Source of the DNA: Eopsaltria australis
Lineage: Eukaryota; Chordata; Aves; Passeriformes; Petroicidae
Assembly (NCBI GenBank): GCA_034509425.1
Contig: JAVTVJ010000566.1
Coordinates: forward strand, 2,195,734 to 2,259,733
Length of the DNA: 64,000 nucleotides
Direction: 5' to 3'
Part shown: piece by piece, positions 22,721 to 35,570 of the stretch
Numbering within the stretch: position 1 is the first letter of the stretch
How the letters are laid out: every line of letters starts with the position of its first letter
The notes under the pieces: model-generated
What the model saw: only the letters and a program-made list of their open reading frames with translations
Told to the model about the DNA's origin: nothing
The model's database searches: none
Made by a program: the position numbers and the translations under genes

Positions 22721-24679
22721 CCGTCAGCATCCCTGGCGTTAAAACCTCGGTTGGTGAAACGCTGCCTCCCGCTAAGGCTGCCTCAAGCCAAGAAAAGTTG
22801 CTGAGATTTTGGGTCCCGTATCATCCCAAGTGTGTGTTGGGAATGCTTGTGAGAACCGGGACTAGGAAAGGGAAACAGGGAGATACTGCAGGAAGAAGAT
22901 AGGAAGGTGAAGACGTGGTTTTCTCCTCCCTTCCTCTTTATGTCTCCTTAATTTTTTTTCTAATTTTTCTGTCTCTTCTCTCCACACTTCCACTTTTCAA
23001 GTTTACAATTAATAAATTTTTCTCAGAGGGGTTGTTCTGCTGTTTCTGATGGTGGAGTCAGCTCTCTCTCACCTTTGCCAGGATGCTCCTTTGCTTCAGG
23101 AGCGCGGCCGGGACGAGGGGTCCCCGCTCCTGGGGGGCTGCGGGCTCCGTGCTGTCCCCATCTGTGCCGGCAGCTTTGGGGACGGGGTTCCCAAGCACAG
23201 GGTGTCTGTCCCAGCTTCTCCCTCTGCCTCTTAACAGGGAGAAAAGGGGCTTGAGGGGAGGGGGCAGCCACAACCAGACCCATCTGGTGGCTTCCAGGGG
23301 CACTCTGGCTTTAGGCAGAAATAAGTTATTGGCAGAACTGTTCCTTCAGCTCTGACACGAGAGCAGCGAGAGGCTGTTGTGACTGTCGAGGTGACTGAAG
23401 TATGAAAGACTAATCCCAGTCCTAGTGGGGATCCTGACTTCACAGACACGTCTTTAGCTGCTCTCTGAAGAGACCGAGCCTCCTTTCCAGTAACTCGATC
23501 AGTATTTTTTCAGTAGAATTCTTGAAAATATTTTTTCCCAATACTGTTCGTTCAGGATGTCTTTGCTAAAGTGCTGTTTACTCTGTGTGGAAAGAAATGT
23601 TTATCACGACATCTCACTGAGGCAACCTGCACAGCAGCTGGAATATATGTCAGGGGTTAAATCAATACATAAAGCAAGTCAACTTGCTTCTTATATGCAA
23701 AATAAAATGCGAAGTAAGACACTAAAAATTCATTAAAGTACGTGCAGACAATAAAAGCTTGTGAAGCATTCCACAGCAAGGGCAGTGGCAGTGGAACAGC
23801 AGCAGCTTGTGCAGCGAGCATCTGTTCGAAACACTCCTTTTCAGGCAGAAATGCCCGAGTTCACGGGACCCGTGAGCGCTGCTGAGGGAGCAGGAGCCGC
23901 GGTCAGGGTGAGAGTTTGCTGCTTCCTTTTCCCGACTGCAGGAAAACGCCTCCATTCCCGCAGGGAAAGCTGAGTCTGGTTCAGCTTGCAGCGCGATGGG
24001 TGAGCTGAGCAGGGAGGGATGGCTCGGGGAGAGTTCTCTGCCTCATTTGGGAGGGATTTCTCCGAGGATCATGACCCTGACCTGCCCGGCTGCTTGTGCT
24101 CTGCCACAGAGGACACGGAGCAAATCAAACCTGCTGGGAGCCCTCCCCATGAATTAGCCTGAAAAAACACATGAAACCCCCAGAAATGCCCTGGGGCATG
24201 CACCTGGAGCCTGCACCGTGTTCCTGGCGTGTTCTGAGTGTTGCTGCTGCTCACACTGAAAGAGGAAGGAGGACTCTGTGTCTCAGGGGTTGTCTCTGCC
24301 CCTCCAAAAGCCTGGGTGCTCCACCATGCTCTGTGAATTGACGAGGAGAGGCAAACTTAGGAGATAAGCATATTCATAGAATCAATAATATATTCAATCT
24401 CTATCTGTGAAGACACGGATTGCAAAAGCAGACCCAGCTTGTTCAGATTTGCTCAGTTAGAAAATTAAGTGACATCAAGCCTAACCTTTTAAAATATGAA
24501 ACTCATCAAAACAGCATTCTTATTCCTTGCTAACATCCTACCTCAGACTGTCCCTTTCCATAAGCACATGGTTAATTCTTGCCTGGGAAAGTGCCAGGGA
24601 AGATTTAAATATTAAAGGGAATGGTGCTCATTCAGTAAGTAGGATTCTCTTACTCATTTATTATTGGCAAGAGATAAAT
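22721..24679. other. Upstream flank of the island, no gene seen
   Basis: Composition returns to the regional norm. A pyrimidine-rich patch lies at 22,920-23,000. GC-rich sequence near 23,100-23,180 may be an island shore. No exon or repeat family is recognisable. Confidence 0.55.
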
Positions 24680-24745
24680 CACAGAGATTGGGGCTAGAAG
24701 GGACTCTGGAGGTCATCCAGTCCAACTTCCCTGCTAAAATACCCC
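24680..24745 (-). mobile_element. CR1 3'-terminal fragment
   Basis: The plus strand contains GGGGCTAGAAGGGACTCTGG followed by AGGTCATCCAGTCCAACTTC, the reverse complement of the usual CR1 terminus. The homology fades after about 65 bases. Confidence 0.7.
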
Positions 24746-24930
24746 GCTACACTTTGGAAAAATTTTGGAGTGTCTCGAGTTCTGGTGTTTTCTGGCAAAT
24801 CATCACCCTGCAGAGGACCCTTTTTGGGTGTTCAGAGTCTGGTCTGGACTCAGAGTCACATCCTGGTGCTCACAGGCTCACATGTTCTTTGATGCCCACC
24901 AGAGATCAGGCACAATCCTGGTCTTTGAGC

Positions 24931-25055
24931 CTGCCAGAGCTCCAGGAGGGTTTGGACAAGGCTCCCAGGGTGGGATTGTCCAGGGTGGGGTTGTTGGGGT
25001 GTCTGTGCAGGGCCAGGGGTTGGCCTGGATGACCCTTGAGGGTCCCTTCCTGTCT
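24931..25055 (+). mobile_element. CR1 3' fragment
   Basis: Carries CCAGAGCTCCAGGAGGGTTT, GGACAAGGCTCCCAGGGTGG, GTGTCTGTGCAGGGCCAGG and GGATGACCCTTGAGGGTCCC, which are the 3'-end words of a CR1 subfamily different from the one at 13.7 kb. The same subfamily appears at 57.65 kb. It is in opposite orientation to the fragment 190 bp to its left. Confidence 0.85.
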
Positions 25056-25545
25056 GTGTTTGCCTGTCCTGTTCTGACAGCCTGGCTCTTGCGCTTGCTG
25101 CCCAGCTTGGATAGTTTGTCACAGTTAAATTTACAGTTCTGTGCAGAGGCTGAGCATGAAATGTCACTGTTTCAGAAATGGTTTGGTGTGGCTAATAATG
25201 CCATGGGTGAGCAAACAGCCGAAATAATTTTTTTTCAAAAGAATGTTAGACCAGGAAAAAACCTCCAATACATATTTTTCTATGTAAAATTAATTAGGTC
25301 AGTGTAATAGAAAAAACAAGGATCCAGAAGTCATGCAGTGATTTGTGCTCAATCTTAACTTTCCTCTGCATCTCTCTTTTAAAATTCTCTTCAAAGCCAC
25401 TTTTTTCTTGGTTACATTTCTCTCTTAGTCCCCTCCCTTCCCCCCTGAAATCTCTGCCTCCCTTCTTGGTGCTGCTGCTGTGTTTAGACTCCAAGGAATT
25501 TTATCCTGCTATTCAAGTTTATCCTGTTGTGAGAATTTATATGTA

Positions 25546-25845
25546 GGTCACAGAACCCTCAAATGGGTTGGGTTGGAGGGACCTCAAAGCCCATCCAGTG
25601 CCACCCCTGCCACGGCAGGGACACCTCCCACTGTCCCAGGCTGCTCCAAGCCCCATCCAGCCTGGCCTTGGGCACTGCCAGGGATCCAGGGGCAGCCACA
25701 GCTTCTCTGGGCACCCTGTGCCAGGGCCTGCCCACCCTAACGCTCAGGAATTCCTTCCAAACATCCACCTCAATGTCTCCTCTTTCAGTTTTAGGTCCGA
25801 GCCCCTTCCCCACCCTGTGTGTGTCCCCTCTCCTCGTGTCCCAAG
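25546..25845 (-). mobile_element. CR1 LINE 3' fragment, about 300 bp
   Basis: Reverse-complement CR1: GGTTGGGTTGGAGGGACCTC, CAGGGACACCTCCCACTGTC, CCAAGCCCCATCCAGCCTGG, CACAGCTTCTCTGGGCACCC, then AGGAATTCCTTCCAAACATC and a TCTTTCAGTTTTAGG motif. It retains the 3' end and loses the 5' part. Confidence 0.95.
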
Positions 25846-28316
25846 GCAGGACAGATGTTCCTGCTCTCATTCCTGCTCAGCACACACCCAGCAGTGCCTG
25901 GTCCTCTCCAGTGGATCAGCAGGATAATAGCAGAAAACCCAACATTTTGGGGGGCCCATTTGCTGCAGGCTTTGGAGATTTCTGGGGGAAAGAAGGAAAT
26001 AGGGATCCCACTGCTGACCAGGACCACGGCCCCCATAAGGTAATAATGCCTGTGAGACTGAGAGCTGACTCTGAGGTGTTAAATAAGAAAAAGGAGAAAG
26101 CACAGCCATAAAGACCTGAAATCTTTTAGGTCCCATGGTGTTCCTGGCTTGATTTTTCCCCCTCTCCTGATTAAAGATAACCCATGTTTAAGATCCAACC
26201 TCTTATTTCTCTTAACAGTTCATTTGATTTCTACTTAAAGGCATGAAACTTCCTCATGCCTTTTCCTGCCACAAATCTTTTGCATGGTAGTCTCTTGTAA
26301 AACCTGATCATATTACACTTTTTTCTTAGTTAAATAGAATGTATTTAGAGTTGTTCTGTGTACTTCAACCCCTCTTCTAAAAAGGGAGAATACCTGACCT
26401 GCTCTCAGGTAAACCCTGGAGCCTCCTGGCTTGCTGCACCCCACGGTGCCTGTCTGGTTTTGATGGTTCTTGGACAATTACACTGTTCTTACCCTGACCA
26501 GCTCCTAAAGGATTTGAAATATCCTAAGCTAAGCATGGTAAAATTACAGACCATGTTTTAAGTTATCTCCACAAGGCAGTAGAAAGTTCAGTTTTAATTT
26601 TCTGAGCCTGGTCCTGAGCGGACCGATCATTACTGTTCGTAGGAATTGCCTTTTGATTTATGGAAGAAATGATAAATTGGCTCCTCCAGGTTGTGTAGCT
26701 GAACCTGGAGGTTTGCCTGCAAAGTGTGGTCCAGAACTAATCCATCTAAGTATCCAACTTTAACCAAGCCTTCATTCTAATGAGCCTTTCAGAAAAGATT
26801 TCCTTTGTGCTTCTGTTGGTTTCTGTGATTTCTGCTTCTATATCTTGTTTTGCTAAGTGATACCAGGGAATGTCAGCAGACAAAAACAAAAAACAAACCT
26901 GTGTCCTCTTGTGCAGAGTCCTTGGGAAAGGACTGTGTCCTTGTGTCCTGGAAAATAAAAAGCACTGTTAAAGTAAGGTATCAAGCAACTCAAACATGAA
27001 AGTGATAATTTAGGGATAAATAATAATGGTATCAATATATCCCTAATATAAAAGGGATAAATTAGCAAGGAATTCTTTGCTGCTTTGGGGGAAGAGGCGG
27101 ATTCAGTGCTGGGTCATGAAGGAATGGGTGTGCTGTTCCCAGAGCTGGCTCCCAGCTGTCCTTGGGGACAGGGAAGGGGCAGGGTGGCAGTGACACCAAG
27201 GGCAGGGCTCACACGGTGCTGGAACCTGGCTGATGCTCTAGGGCTCTCCAGGGAGAAATCAAACATGAACAGAAGGAATTCTGCTGTGAAAGTGGGAGGT
27301 TATTTTATAAAAGGGACTAAATGGAACTTAGAACTCCAATTTAGCAATAAATAAAATGAAATTTGGAGTACTGCATTAATTAAAGAACTTATTTTATAAA
27401 TGGTGCAGAAAACCTTTTCTTGCTTAAGCTGCGATTGAAGCCAAACCAGAGCTGGAATCGAGGACACCTTTTATTAACACATCATATTTTAACCTGTGGG
27501 ATAAACTGTGACTGAAGGAGAAGAATTCGTGCTGCAGCACCAAGCACCTGGGGCAAGAGCAGAAAAGTGCCAGAGGAAAACACTGCCCATCACATAAAGA
27601 TGAAAAGCACAGGGACTAAAACCACAACCTTGGCATCAGGGTAGGAAGCTGAATACTGAAGGAGGAAAATAAACAAATAAACCCCTCCCAAAATGACAGA
27701 AATTCCCTGAAAGCAAGGAGAAATAACAATGCTAAAATAGCTGATTCTATGTCCCGCCACCATTCCTTGTGGTTCCATGATTTCACTGCAATGTGCTGCT
27801 TTTGTGAGCTTATAAAGCAATAAAATATCAAATAGCAGCATTTCATTAGAAAATAAACACCCAAACCAAAGTTTTCATCAGGTAATTTTTGGATAAAAAC
27901 TCAATAAGAAAATTTGCTCGTGGAAAACTGTCAGAGGGTTTTGTGTGTGTTTTATTGTTTTTTTTAAAACATCATTTAAATGAATAATTACCTATGCTGC
28001 CAGAGCTAAATTCGCCCACTATTTTCCATTTTAAGACATTTTATTCCATTTTGATTCCATACATTTCCAATCTAATATTTTCCTGTGCTTTAATTGGTCA
28101 GAGTCAGTTTTTCCATGCTTACCATAGCCATGCTCAGACTGAATTATCTTGGCAAATTCCAGCAAATGCTGCTTTGCAGAATAAGATTATGAGGAAACAC
28201 GAAAATCAGATCCTATTCTGTTCTTTTTTAAACATCCATGGGAACAGAAATTAGAGAAAGGTCAGACTGAGCAACTGTGATAAAGTACAAAGTCCTCAGA
28301 AATATGGATTTCTTTT
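25846..28316. other. Intergenic sequence, no gene seen
   Basis: AT-moderate unique sequence without recognisable exons. The 27,590-27,860 frames are chance openings in AT-rich DNA. Confidence 0.55.
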
Positions 28317-28445
28317 CATAGAATCATAGGATATTTCACAGAATATCCTGAGCTGGAAGGGATCCACGAGGATCACCCAGTTCTGGCTCAGCACAGGCAC
28401 CCCAAAAATCCCACCCTGTGCATCCCTGTTGTCCAAATTCTTTTG
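28317..28445 (-). mobile_element. CR1 3'-terminal fragment
   Basis: The plus strand reads CATAGAATCATAGGATATTT, then CACAGAATATCCTGAGCTGG, AAGGGATCCACGAGGATCAC and a TGCATCCCTGTTGTCC word. This is the reverse complement of the CR1 subfamily ending in a GATATTCTG tail. Confidence 0.88.
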
Positions 28446-28872
28446 CCGCAGGCATTTTAAGTTGGGCACCTCCACTCGTGAAAACCACGGATTTTTATCA
28501 TTAATTTCTTATTCTCACATCTCTAACTGTTAAGTTGCTTCCAAGAATTCCAGGAACAGAAACTCACTAGGATGGCACAGAAATATTTTTTACTTTAGGA
28601 AAATAATTCTGCCTTCCAAGAGAAGTTTAAATTTAAAAAAAAAAAAAGGGTGAAACATCCTGAAAAATCAGTACCTTATAATATTTCCAGTATCTATCCT
28701 GTTCATTCCAAGGGATAAAATCACAATTTGAAAGCAGGACATAGTGTATTGTCTGTGTCTTTGTCATCAACAAAACTTGAAGGAGAAAACCCTATTTATT
28801 CATTTCACATGAATTGCAGCAACCTGTAAATCCTGCAGGCTTGGGTTCCCCACCTTTCCTGCATCCAGGGCA

Positions 28873-28988
28873 GGAATATAATAATAATTATAAATAACCG
28901 TTATAATAATAAAATAAATAAATAAAATATTGTTTATTTAATAATATATTAATAATTATCATATTAATATTACAATAAATAAAATAAC
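28873..28988. repeat. AT-rich low-complexity (AATA/ATTA)n
   Basis: Degenerate ATAATA, AAATA and ATTAAT repeats with very few G or C bases. Simple sequence. Confidence 0.85.
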
Positions 28989-30040
28989 CATTGGCTATAT
29001 TCAAATGGTTTGATGGTGATGTGGAGCATTTCACCTTTTTCCAGTTGTGCAGCACCCCCAGGACAGCTGCACTGTGCTCTGACGAGATCAGCACACAAAA
29101 ATGCAACATTTTAATGTATGATAGCAGGTAGGAAAGGGCAATGTTAATTCAGGCAGTCATTAACTAAAGCAGGGCATGAGTAAATAAAGTTGTGCTGTGA
29201 TTAAAGGGGTGTATTTTTGATGCTGTGGTCATTAAGATAAATTTGTAGCAGTGCAATTAGAGGAGCCCAGGTTTGCTGTGACTCACTGCATTTCATTAAT
29301 CTGCAGTTGTTCAGATTTCCACCATATATCCTTTTTTTCTTGGGAGAAACTGGTAATCTATCACTGTGTATATAAATACACACGTGTGAAGAGAAGGAGA
29401 AATAGCATTTCATTTGTACAAAGGGAGGAGAAATCACCCCCCAGCTTTATCACTGACAGCAGCTGAGGGAAATTCAAGTTCTTTCATTTTATTTGCAGCA
29501 AGACTTAAAAATAGACTTGCAAATTCAGACTGGGAACTCTTCTATCCCTTTCCAAAAAAGAAAAGCACATCACAAAATGGACAAATCAATTCCAATTGTT
29601 TCTTGCCCAGAGAAACAGCACTAAACCTCAAGGTGTCTTAGGCAAAGATTCCAGATCAGGAAATGAAAAGCTGAACAAGAAAATGCTGAGGTCAGGCAGG
29701 CTCAACCTTTCCTTATCCCTGTTCTTATCCCTTCTCTTTCATGCTCTTGGGAGGCACAGGGAGGAGATGAGAGGTGTTGCTGCTGGGCTTGGGAACAGTC
29801 TGGATTTACAATTTCAGCCTGGGGGGCACAGCAAGTCCTTTAGGGCTGACCTGGTGTGTGCAACTCCAGCCTGCTTGGGAATCCCCAGAGCCACGGAATG
29901 AAACTCTGTTCAGTCTGGGAAGGCTGAAAGGTAACACAGTCATTTCTGTACAAAATTACATGAAAAAATGTATTTTCTACTCTGTGATTGCCAAATATTG
30001 CCTTTCTTCTGGTCTTGCATAAGCAAGGGCTGTGAATTTA
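28989..30040. other. Intergenic unique sequence, no gene seen
   Basis: Nothing recognisable. Several short open frames on both strands are not supported. Confidence 0.55.
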
Positions 30041-30133
30041 TTTTTAATTTTCCTTTTTATTTTGCATCAGAAAGGTGCTGCTGACATTGTTCATCAAGAT
30101 TGCACTTCAGAGCAGTTACAGAACCTTGTGAAC
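30041..30133 (+). repeat. 93-bp dispersed direct repeat, copy A
   Basis: Runs from TTTTTAATTTTCCTTTTTAT to CAGAACCTTGTGAAC. It matches copy B (32,870-32,962) over 93 bases with no gaps and five substitutions counted by eye. Neither flank continues the similarity beyond the T-rich left edge. The family is not recognised. Confidence 0.9.
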
Positions 30134-30408
30134 AGGGAGGGAATCCAGTCCCAGGGGATGTTGTCCCTATGGAGTAGGTGGCTTTTGTTGCACATTTCCT
30201 GTTATTATTATAAACTCACAATTAAAACGCTCACATGAACAAGGTGCAGCCCCAGTCTCCTGGTGGTTGTTCAGACAAACAGGGCTCTTGGTGTGCTGGT
30301 GAGTCAAGGTTCCACTTGGATCAGGACTCCTACAGAGCATTGATCCCACTCTCTTTGGAGAGCTGAGAGAAATGCAGCAACTTCTGGAAGCTTTTCCAGT
30401 TGAAATGT

Positions 30409-30510
30409 TTAAAAAAAAAAAAGAAAAAAGAAAAAAGAAAAAAGAAAAAAAAAGAAAAAGAAAAAAAAGGAAAATAAAGGAAAAAAAGGGGGAAAAAAAG
30501 GAAAAGAAAT
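30409..30510. repeat. A/G-rich low-complexity tract
   Basis: A-runs punctuated by G (AAAAAAG), all purine over most of its length. The plus frame would give Lys/Arg/Glu repeats, which is not a gene. Confidence 0.88.
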
Positions 30511-32869
30511 ATGGAAACATATGTGCTTGCTTTTGGAAGCTTTGGGGTTCTCTCAAGAGGAGGCTCCATCACAGCCTGAAAATTTGTCATAGGGAATGAC
30601 AAAAAACCATGGCAGCAAAGTGCTCAGTGAACACTTTGGTGGGGAATTGCAGACTGGCAGAGAGAGCAGCTTTTGTAAGACAAAGGAGCTTCCAGAGCTG
30701 ACCCTGTCAATGAGTAGCTGCAGGCAAAAGGAACTTGAGTCACTCTACAGATGAATTGGAAGTCTACTCGAAAGGGAAAGCAAAAAGGCGAAGTGCTGTG
30801 CTACAAAGAAGAGATGGAGATGTGAGTTCTGGAAATGCAATATAGGAGGAAGGAGCTACATTTTTCAGAAGTCTCTTTGTGCATGTTACTTTGTCAAAAT
30901 TAATCTGGGCTGTTTATCCTGAGGAAAATAATGATCTGAGCCAGCTGTGGGAGCAGCAAAGTGTTAATCAGCTGTTCAGAGGTTTCCCCTTGGGCAGGCT
31001 CTTGGAACACAAGGAGAAACTCCGTATCAAACAAGTCCTGAGTACAAATGACAGATGAAGTTTATTCCCAGTCCCTTGGCAGGAGCTGAGGTTTTAGACC
31101 TGTTAAAAACACGGACTGGGCTGACTGGGAGCTGGTGACAAACTCTGAGGGTTCTTCTGAAGCCCAGCTCTCTGAGGGAACTCGCTCCAGGAGATTTCCC
31201 AAGGAGCAGCAATCCCACAAGGATGACCTGCTGTGCTTAGGCTCCTCAGCTGCTGGTTCTGGGAGGTTTGTGCTGCTCTGGCAGCCCTGGAGAGCATCCC
31301 TGAGAGGCCACACAGGGTGGGAGAGTGCACCCAGAAATGTCTTGGGTGTCACTGAGGCTCCTCGGGGTTGTCCTTCATCCAAATCAGGCAAAAGCTGTGA
31401 AAATGTCTGTTTGCAAAATCCAGGGCAGCAAAGGTCTATCAGGACCCAGATATCAGGGAAGCAGGAAATGCTATCAGTGTTTTTAGCCAGGACCAAACTG
31501 CAATCTGCAGGCTCTGACCTGTGGGAGATCCCTCCCTTCACGTGTGGGGCCCTCCCTGCTTGTGACACTCCAGGGCTCAACCCCAAAGGAAGGACTTGGA
31601 TTGAAGAAGTGTCTTGGCTTCTAAAACCTCTGCCCCACTCTTCTGGATGGGCATTAATTCAGTTTTCTACAGAAAAGTTTTGATCCTCAGCCTGCTCAGG
31701 ACACTTTCTTTACTCTGCATTGACAACAAAGCTAGTTTCTATCTTCAGAAATGCCTCCTTAGCAGAGAAGGTGCAGTTTAAATTCTGTGATAAATCTGAT
31801 CCGTTCCCACATGGAAAAACTAATCCTGATCCCCATATAAAGTATTTTATTGTACTGAGGTCTGTATTTCAGTGCCCCATGTAATCAAGAAGTATCCTCT
31901 GTATCTTGAATTAATTCATGTGAGTGGCTCTTTGCTGAAGCACACAAGTGGCACTAATCAAATAATCAAATACTTTGGGGTGAGCGATCTTGAAAGCAAT
32001 CTTTGAGGAATTCTGTGACAGGGCTGGGGACTGGGAACTTGGTTTTGCCTGTCACTGACCCAACATTGAAAAGTCTCTCACAGCATTTACTTGCTGAGTT
32101 ACTACAGGAAAAAGATGCATTATTAATGTTTGGCTCTGCCTTTCACCTGAAGAATGTATTTTCCAAAAAGGAATCGAAAGAAAAGATCTCATAATTGTGT
32201 TTGTATTACTCAGATCTGTTGAGGAACAGAGTTCTGCCATCACTTCAATGTGTGGCCTGGAAAGACTCTTCCATATTGTGAAAAATCCTCTCTGCAGCTA
32301 CGTTCCCTCAAAAACTGGCTGTCAAAAAGTCATCCCTGTGTCATTCCTGTGTTTGATGCTGGCTATAAGTTGACAGTTGAAATAGGTCTCGAGGAATTTC
32401 TGATGTAGAATGAAATAAATACATCCTTGGGAACAAAAAGGGCTTTCAAAAAGGTGCGAGTAGGTTTCAGCTCATTCCTTTCTGCTTCTGTTATTGTCTG
32501 TTGGTTTTTTTCCCCCTTTAAACTCCCAGAATTTCTCCCACTGCCTTTGCCACACTCGCTACAAGGGCAAGCATGAAGCATTTACCCAAAACAAACAGGC
32601 TCCAAAGCAAAAGCAGATCTCAGGAAATCACACAGGCCTTTGCCTGGGTGCTCATTCCCATTTCAGAGAGCTCCTGACAAAAAGGGATGTGTCTCTGTCA
32701 TATTCAAACTCAGAAGTGAAGCAGGCAAAGCTCTTGCTCTTCTTGCTGCCGCCACAGCTGTAACCTGACAAGAGATTTTTTTCTCCTTTATTTTTTCTTT
32801 TTCCTTCCTTTTCTCCCCTCTCCCCTTCCTTCTTCTTTCCCTGATCCTCTTTCCTCTTCCCCCTTTTAA
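30511..32869. other. Sequence between the two 93-bp copies, no gene seen
   Basis: Two opposing frames of 174 and 182 residues overlap at 31,062-31,683 but lack any domain, and each seems a mirror of the other's composition. A pyrimidine-rich lead-in (32,770-32,865) precedes copy B. Confidence 0.5.
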
Positions 32870-32962
32870 TTTTTAATTTTCCTTTTTATTTTGCATCACA
32901 AAGGTGCTGCTGACATTATTCATCAAGACTGCACTTCATAGCAGTTAGAGAACCTTGTGAAC
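32870..32962 (+). repeat. 93-bp dispersed direct repeat, copy B
   Basis: Same orientation as copy A, 2,829 bp to its right. Substitutions relative to A are CAG to CAC, CATTG to CATTA, GATTG to GACTG, TTCAG to TTCAT and TTACA to TTAGA. There are no TG...CA termini, so the pair is not an obvious LTR pair. Confidence 0.9.
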
Positions 32963-35464
32963 TCAAGGTCAGCAGAGCTGTAATTCAGACTCTCTGCTCT
33001 CCATCCTGCTCTCTTTGGTGCAGAATCTGGAAGAATTCTTGACAAGGTGTGCATAACCACAGCATTCCCTCTCAGCTGATGGCAGGGAAAGTGCTGCTGG
33101 GTGAAACACTGAATATCAGCGCTCACAGAACCCAACTGGCAAAGAAAGCAGGCTCTTGTTATGCAAAAATCCTTGTTTGTAAACAGTGCTCTGCCTTTAA
33201 ATTGATTTTAATGCTTTGCCTTGGGGAGCTCCTGCGCTGATTTTCCCAACAGGAGCCACCACAGGGGCCATCTGGTGGCAGCATCACATTGGAGCTGCAG
33301 AGAACGTGTTAGGGGATGATCCAGGGGTGAATTTCCAGCAGAACCCAAAGGGATCTAACCCTGCACTTCTCTTAGGGAGATATGTGCTATAACAAGCTCT
33401 AGGTTGGAAAAATTCCCACAAACCTGGAGGGAAAATGTAACTCATTCCATGGCTGTCATCCCAAGATAAATGTCAGTACAGATAATAGAATGTAAAAGTT
33501 TTAATTTTACATTAAAAATTAAAATTGTTTCCCTTCCTGTCCCTGTCCCTGAGCTGTCCCCATTCAGGGATTTTTGCTCATGGACTCCTCAATGCCTTCT
33601 TGGAGGGAGGAATATCTTTTCCTCACTAAAGGGAAAACACCCAGGACTGCATTACTGTAGAGAGGCTCATTTGGTACCCACAACTTATTACAGATACCCC
33701 AAACCTTCCAGCCTTGAAGCCAAAACTTTAATAAATTTCGTTCTTGAACCATCATTCCTATTACATTTACAAAAAGGTGAAAAATCCTTTGGGAGGACTA
33801 TATGAGATTCAGCCTCTCGAGGTAAATTTGAGACTTTTTAAAATTTTTTTAATTTTTATTTTTTAAAGACTTTCTTTCCCCCTGGGAATGTTTTCCTGGG
33901 GTATTTTGGTCTGTGCCTGTGCACATCTGGCAGCAGAGCTTCCTGCAGTGATGCAAATTTGGGGCAGCATCTCTCAGATGGATCTCAGACACGAGTTCCA
34001 GGTTCTTTTCTTAGCACGGAGGCGATGCTCGGGCTGGGGCAGGCAGATGCTGCGTGGCAGCCTTTCATCTCTTACGAAATCCTTCCAGGAGCAGAGTGCT
34101 GAATAATGAGGTGGATTTGCTTTCTCCCCGTGCCTCTGGATGTCAGTTCTTGAGGCAGAGCTGCTGACTCAGGAGCGGGGTTTGGTGTTGGGTTGCAGCT
34201 CTCCAAAGAAGCTGCCTCAGTGCCTGGGGAAAGCTCCCTTTATACACAGACACCCCCAAAATCATCCCGGCAGAGCACTTCGGGTCACTAATTAACGCCT
34301 CATTAGGATGATAACTTCATTTTGAGTTGAAAAAGTCCTATTCTAGCTGGAAACATTTCGGTCTGCGGGGTCACCACTCAGCAAAATTCATCAAGCAGCT
34401 TTTTCCCAGGGAGAGTGGCTGCTGGTGTCACACCGAGCTGTCACCTGCCCTGTGTCTGTCCCTGCACTGCACAGGGGTGACAGCACCGGGCTTGGTCCTC
34501 TGAAGCCACCTGAACTCCCAGGGCTGACTCAACACCTGCAGCTTCTGTGCCTCATCAGAGATTCACCTCACCCGCAAAATTTGTCACCAGGGGACCCTTC
34601 CAGCCGTGCCCATCCCGGGATTCTGTTCCAGTGGTGTCCCTGTCTGTCAGCTCTGTGCCTGATCCCATCCCCAGGTGATTTTAACTCCCAGCTTTCCACA
34701 CCATGGTACAAAGCAGAAGTGGCTCAGAACATTTTGTGTCTGGCTCAAGAACATCAAAGGAAATAGAAGCGACCTCCAGCTTTTGGTGGAAAATTGAAGG
34801 TGCAAACTATTCCTCAGTCTCGTGCTTTCATAGATTCAAAACAACCTAAAAAAAAGGATGATCATGGACAAGGGTGATGTAAAGGATGAAAAATAATCTG
34901 TGCAAAGGATCAGAAACCCATCCTAGATAAAGCCTCTTTCAGCTGCTGAAACAACAGCAGGGGATGAAGTCATCTCTGGATGCCTCAACAAGTGCCTGTT
35001 GTGTTGCTCTGTGAATCACCCTCGGAGCTCAGGAACCTGTAATTTCCACATGCAGAATGTCCAATTTCGATGCAGGGATGAGTGAGAGGGAGGAGAGCAC
35101 ACTGGGCTGAATCACCCACAGCCGTGAGTGCCAGCAGGTACTGCTGAGTGTGAGGAACGTGACTCAACACCCTCAGCAGGGCTGGGCTTGGAGAGGCTCC
35201 TTTTGTGGGGTACCTGGTACAGAAAACATCCTTGAAACAGAAAACAACCTCTGGGTTCAACTCCCCATCCCTGGGCACCCTCAGGGTCAGGCTGCTCCAA
35301 GGGCAGCATCCCACTGCTGGAAACACCTGGGGCAGGGAGGGGACATGTGGCACTGGGGAGGTGACAGTGGCACTGGAATCCATCCCAACCCTGCTGCTGC
35401 ACCCGCCCAGCCTTGACTCTCTTGGGACCTGGCTGCAGCTGCCCCCACTCAAATCCCAACCATG
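32963..35464. other. Intergenic unique sequence, no gene seen
   Basis: Nothing recognisable except a T/A-rich patch at 33,830-33,870. Confidence 0.55.
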
Positions 35465-35570
35465 GAGTCACAGAGTCAGCAAGGTTGGAAAGGACCTCCA
35501 AGATCATCACGTCCAACCTTTGAGAATCTCCATGACCACTAAATCACACCTTGAGTGCCACATCCACTCA
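35465..35570 (-). mobile_element. CR1 3'-terminal fragment
   Basis: The plus strand reads AGTCACAGAGTCAGCAAGGT, then TGGAAAGGACCTCCAAGATC, ATCACGTCCAACC and a CACTAAATCACACCTTGAGTGCCACATC-like stretch. This is the CR1 variant whose next 3' UTR words are 'CCACTAAACC...AAGTGCCAC'. Confidence 0.85.

Noticed and set aside
22198..22902. 234-residue plus-strand open frame
   Set aside because: It is kept open by the 13-bp minisatellite, which has no stop codons in any phase, and by the CpG island. It has no domain or splice support.
31062..31683. Opposing frames of 174 (minus) and 182 (plus) residues
   Set aside because: Antisense mirror openings over the same DNA, with no recognisable domain, start context or splice sites.
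30041..32962. The 93-bp pair as LTRs of one element
   Set aside because: No TG...CA termini, no primer-binding or polypurine signals at the inner edges, and no retroviral coding remnants between them.
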